A stretch of DNA of 32,053 nucleotides. It comes from an uncultured Alphaproteobacteria bacterium. GTDB lineage: Bacteria > Pseudomonadota > Alphaproteobacteria > RF32 > CAG-239. Made by a program: the position numbers and the translations under genes. Shown here piece by piece: positions 30,045 to 32,053 of the stretch (position 1 is its first letter; the number at the start of each line of letters is the position of its first letter). The notes below the pieces were generated by a model that did not search any database, had not been told where the DNA came from, and saw only the letters and a program-made list of their open reading frames with translations. The stretch is from positions 1 through 32,053 of the forward strand of contig CAJTMA010000019.1 in assembly GCA_910577205.1 (NCBI GenBank), in the 5' to 3' direction.

Positions 30045-31310
30045 ATGATGGATAATATTATGCAGCGACTTCTTCTTCTGGTTTTAATTATGGCGGTTTC
30101 CGGCTGTGCGTCATTTGGGCGCGGTGTTGCCGAGGCGATTATTAACGATAAAAAAGAGGATACCCGCCAGTGTGAAATTCAGGGCAACCCTTTGCCGGGG
30201 ATTGATGATTTGTTCGCTGACAAGCGCGTGGTTAAGGTTATGATGGTTCACGGGGTTGGAACGCACCGTCCGGGCTACGCAACCAGAATTCGTGAAAATC
30301 TGGCACTTAAACTCGGGCTGGATGTATTTTCCCGCCGTGATAAAAACATTACCTTGGTTGACCCGGAAGATAAGAAAACCGTCATCGGCAACCTACGCGT
30401 AACAAGAATGCAAAATGACGATGCCTCCAAGGATATGGTCTTTTATGAGCTGACTTGGTCAAAAAACACCTCGGCACAGAAACGTATTTTAGATTATGAT
30501 ACATCAGGGCTTTATGAGCATAAACGCACCCCGTTTAACCATACGATGAAAAAATTCCTTGATGATGTTATTCCTGATCCGGAGATTTATCTGACAGATA
30601 AGCGCGGTTATATTTTGAACGCGACCAAACAAGCCACCTGCTGGATGTTGAGCCGCTCGTGGGATCAGTTGCAGCTGGAGCAGAAACAGGTGTGCGAAGT
30701 ATCTTCCTACAGTCAAATCAAAAATTTAAGCCGTGATAACATTATTTTTATCACGCATAGTCTGGGCAGTAAAATCTTGATGGACAGCCTGACGGATATT
30801 GTTAACACCGTGGCTTCTGCGGAAGTTCGGCAGGATGTTGCCCAGCACCGCGATGCCCGGCTGATTATTGATGATTTGAAAAATAAAGAAATGACAGTCT
30901 TTATGCTGGCAAACCAGCTTCCGTTGCTGCAGATTGCCGGCGGCAAACCGCAGGTCACCGGGCAGATTCCTGCTTACTGCCATACGAAGGGAAAACATTA
31001 TAATGACCGGGTATTTAAACGGGTTAATGTTGTTGCTTTTTCTGATCCGAACGACTTGCTGAGCTATGGGATTACACAGGATTTCGTGGATAATTATCTA
31101 GATTCCAGAATGTGTCCGGCAGTGACAAATGTTAATATTAATATTGCGGAAGAAATTTCAGTCTTCGGAGCAGGAGTGGTTAATCCCGTGACCGCCCATA
31201 CGGAATATGACAATGACACCCGCGTCATTGAAATGATTGCAAAAGGGACGGAAAATATCAAGAATAATGAAATCCTCTCCCGGCGTTGCCGCTTCACCCG
31301 GCTGAAGTAG
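30045..31310 (+). CDS. Lipoprotein with alpha/beta-hydrolase fold
   Basis: The 421-residue protein has a lipoprotein signal peptide ending AVSGC (Cys21), so it is likely anchored in a membrane facing the periplasm. MMVHGVGTHRPGY (66-78) is the oxyanion-type HGxG loop, and ITHSLGSK (236-243) holds the nucleophile Ser239 in a H-S-x-G context. Asp334 or Asp337 (FSDPNDLLSY) and His385 (VTAHTEYDND) complete a plausible triad. It may be an esterase or lipase; no substrate can be inferred. Two ATGs at 30045/30048 and one at 30060 are possible starts; none has a clear ribosome site. Confidence 0.7.
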   Translation: MMDNIMQRLLLLVLIMAVSGCASFGRGVAEAIINDKKEDTRQCEIQGNPLPGIDDLFADKRVVKVMMVHGVGTHRPGYATRIRENLALKLGLDVFSRRDKNITLVDPEDKKTVIGNLRVTRMQNDDASKDMVFYELTWSKNTSAQKRILDYDTSGLYEHKRTPFNHTMKKFLDDVIPDPEIYLTDKRGYILNATKQATCWMLSRSWDQLQLEQKQVCEVSSYSQIKNLSRDNIIFITHSLGSKILMDSLTDIVNTVASAEVRQDVAQHRDARLIIDDLKNKEMTVFMLANQLPLLQIAGGKPQVTGQIPAYCHTKGKHYNDRVFKRVNVVAFSDPNDLLSYGITQDFVDNYLDSRMCPAVTNVNINIAEEISVFGAGVVNPVTAHTEYDNDTRVIEMIAKGTENIKNNEILSRRCRFTRLK

Positions 31311-31331
31311 GCATTGCCGCTTTACATTTCT

Positions 31332-31417
31332 TCTCCCGGCGAAGCTGCCCTTTATCGTTGCCGTGCCGCAAGCAGTCTGCGTTCCGTCATCCGGGCATTT
31401 TGAGCGCCGCCGGGAGA
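31332..31417. repeat. 10-bp inverted repeat with long loop
   Basis: TCTCCCGGCG (31332-31341) is perfectly complementary to CGCCGGGAGA (31408-31417), 66 bp apart, just after the hydrolase gene. No frame or RNA family is recognised in the loop. Confidence 0.5.
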
Positions 31418-31434
31418 TTTAAAAACATATTTTA

Positions 31435-31456
31435 GGCCGGTTTCGGCCATTCTTTT
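31435..31456 (+). terminator. Possible terminator of the hydrolase gene
   Basis: GGCCG and CGGCC pair around GTTT, followed by ATTCTTTT. Confidence 0.5.
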
Positions 31457-31510
31457 ATATCGCTGCATTCCCCGTGCCTGATAATCCAAACGCCGTATTC
31501 CAAAAGGTAT

Positions 31511-31539
31511 TTGACAATATAGCCCAAACATGGTACATT
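31511..31539 (+). promoter_or_regulatory. Promoter of the cysteine-rich protein gene
   Basis: TTGACA (31511-31516) and TACATT (31534-31539) are separated by an ideal 17 nt, about 40 nt upstream of the start codon. Confidence 0.65.
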
Positions 31540-31578
31540 AAAAACAGGCTTGATTCAGTTATATCTACGAGGTGTGCT

Positions 31579-32053
31579 ATGAGGATTATTAGGACAATAA
31601 TTTTCTGTACCTGCGTAGTCGTATCCCTCACGGGAACGGCTTTTTCTGTGTATAGAAACAAAAACATTAACATTGCTTATGAAACTCATAAGCCGTTACC
31701 CATAGAAGTTAGCCAAAACCTTCTTGACATCAGGCCTGAGCCTCTTGCTTTGGAATTGCCTGCTCAAGAGGCTTCCCTTTCCCATTTGCCCAAACTAGCG
31801 GCCGTGCATTTTCTAACCAAGGAAAATGGTCTGAATTTCGGGAGCGGCGGCTTGGAATTTCCGGACATCACAGCAGAACAATGCAAGAAGCTTGGCTATA
31901 CTGTGACATCTTGCCCGGGCGGGACATTAATAGATGCTTGCCCATATAACTCATCTTACCATAAAACCTGCTGTAGTTCTGAGTATAAATACACCGCCTC
32001 AAACTGCTCATTATTAAATACGACCAGCGCGTCATGCGGCGGCAAATACAAAG
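31579..32053 (+). CDS. Cysteine-rich secreted or surface protein, N-terminal part (runs off the window)
   Basis: The frame is open from ATG 31579 (GAGGTG 4 nt upstream) to the window edge, giving 158 residues of an incomplete protein. An N-terminal hydrophobic segment (about 4-24) fits a signal peptide or membrane anchor. A low-complexity region follows, then from residue 102 a Cys-dense segment with Cys at 102, 112, 121, 131, 132, 143 and 153. The pattern is CKKLGYTVTSC, ACPYNSSYHKTCCSSEYKYT, NC, SCGGKYK. It suggests a disulfide-stabilised, possibly repeated module of an extracellular protein. No named family is assigned. Whether the module repeats downstream cannot be seen. Confidence 0.7.
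   Translation, partial: MRIIRTIIFCTCVVVSLTGTAFSVYRNKNINIAYETHKPLPIEVSQNLLDIRPEPLALELPAQEASLSHLPKLAAVHFLTKENGLNFGSGGLEFPDITAEQCKKLGYTVTSCPGGTLIDACPYNSSYHKTCCSSEYKYTASNCSLLNTTSASCGGKYK

Noticed and set aside
31455..31673. 72-residue minus-strand frame at the start of the cysteine-rich gene
   Set aside because: Overlaps the well-supported promoter and start of the plus-strand gene and has no ribosome site.

Overview
The window looks like a chromosomal segment of an alphaproteobacterium of moderate-to-low GC with a facultative or strictly anaerobic, probably host- or gut-associated life. This is an inference from gene content: an oxygen-sensitive class III ribonucleotide reductase, a Calvin-type class II fructose-bisphosphate aldolase, queuosine tRNA modification, a bacterioferritin-like protein, many small lipoproteins, a VirB8-like protein and a cysteine-rich secreted protein. 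No rRNA, tRNA, CRISPR array, transposase or phage structural gene was seen.

Layout. 1-1300: copy 1 of a repeated, apparently transcribed RNA element, then a VirB8-like gene (minus). 1308-3271: an outer-membrane TolC-type lipoprotein with an Ig-like C-terminal domain. 3213-6722: the anaerobic ribonucleotide reductase locus, with operators resembling NrdR boxes, a large NrdD subunit without a glycyl-radical motif, a separate 68-residue gene that carries the motif, and the activase NrdG. 6800-7987: a CoaD-HD fusion. 8168-11925: flavin reductase-like protein with a basic tail, zeta-like P-loop kinase, PhoB-type regulator, Rpe and a ferritin-like protein. 12105-13705: an unknown small protein and aldolase. 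13757-16684: an AT-rich accessory island with a mosaic protein carrying two peptidoglycan-binding-like repeats, flanked by small membrane proteins. 16859-20708: tgt, a LOG-family protein and an ABC exporter in one operon. 20745-22705: small lipoprotein and the DUF3137/LemA pair. 22821-24659: SpmA/SpmB-like membrane protein, copy 2 of the RNA element and an XRE regulator. 24698-26986: a second ABC exporter and a DUF1294 protein. 27152-29959: two envelope proteins (LpoB-like by pattern), an unknown helical protein and Dtd. 30045-31310: a lipoprotein serine hydrolase. 31579-end: a truncated cysteine-rich protein.

Two observations stand out. First, class III ribonucleotide reductase appears to be a two-piece enzyme: ATP-cone, barrel and zinc site are in one gene, and the glycyl-radical loop (RVMGY) is in a separate small gene with its own start and ribosome binding site, between nrdD and nrdG. 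Second, a roughly 160-bp element occurs twice in opposite orientation (35-195 and 24146-24306). Both copies keep a sigma70-like promoter, and the differences between them preserve base pairing in a first hairpin, including one pair changed on both sides. Copy 2 ends in a strong intrinsic terminator. This fits a small-RNA family.

All calls come from reading the sequence and remembered family motifs; no database search was possible.
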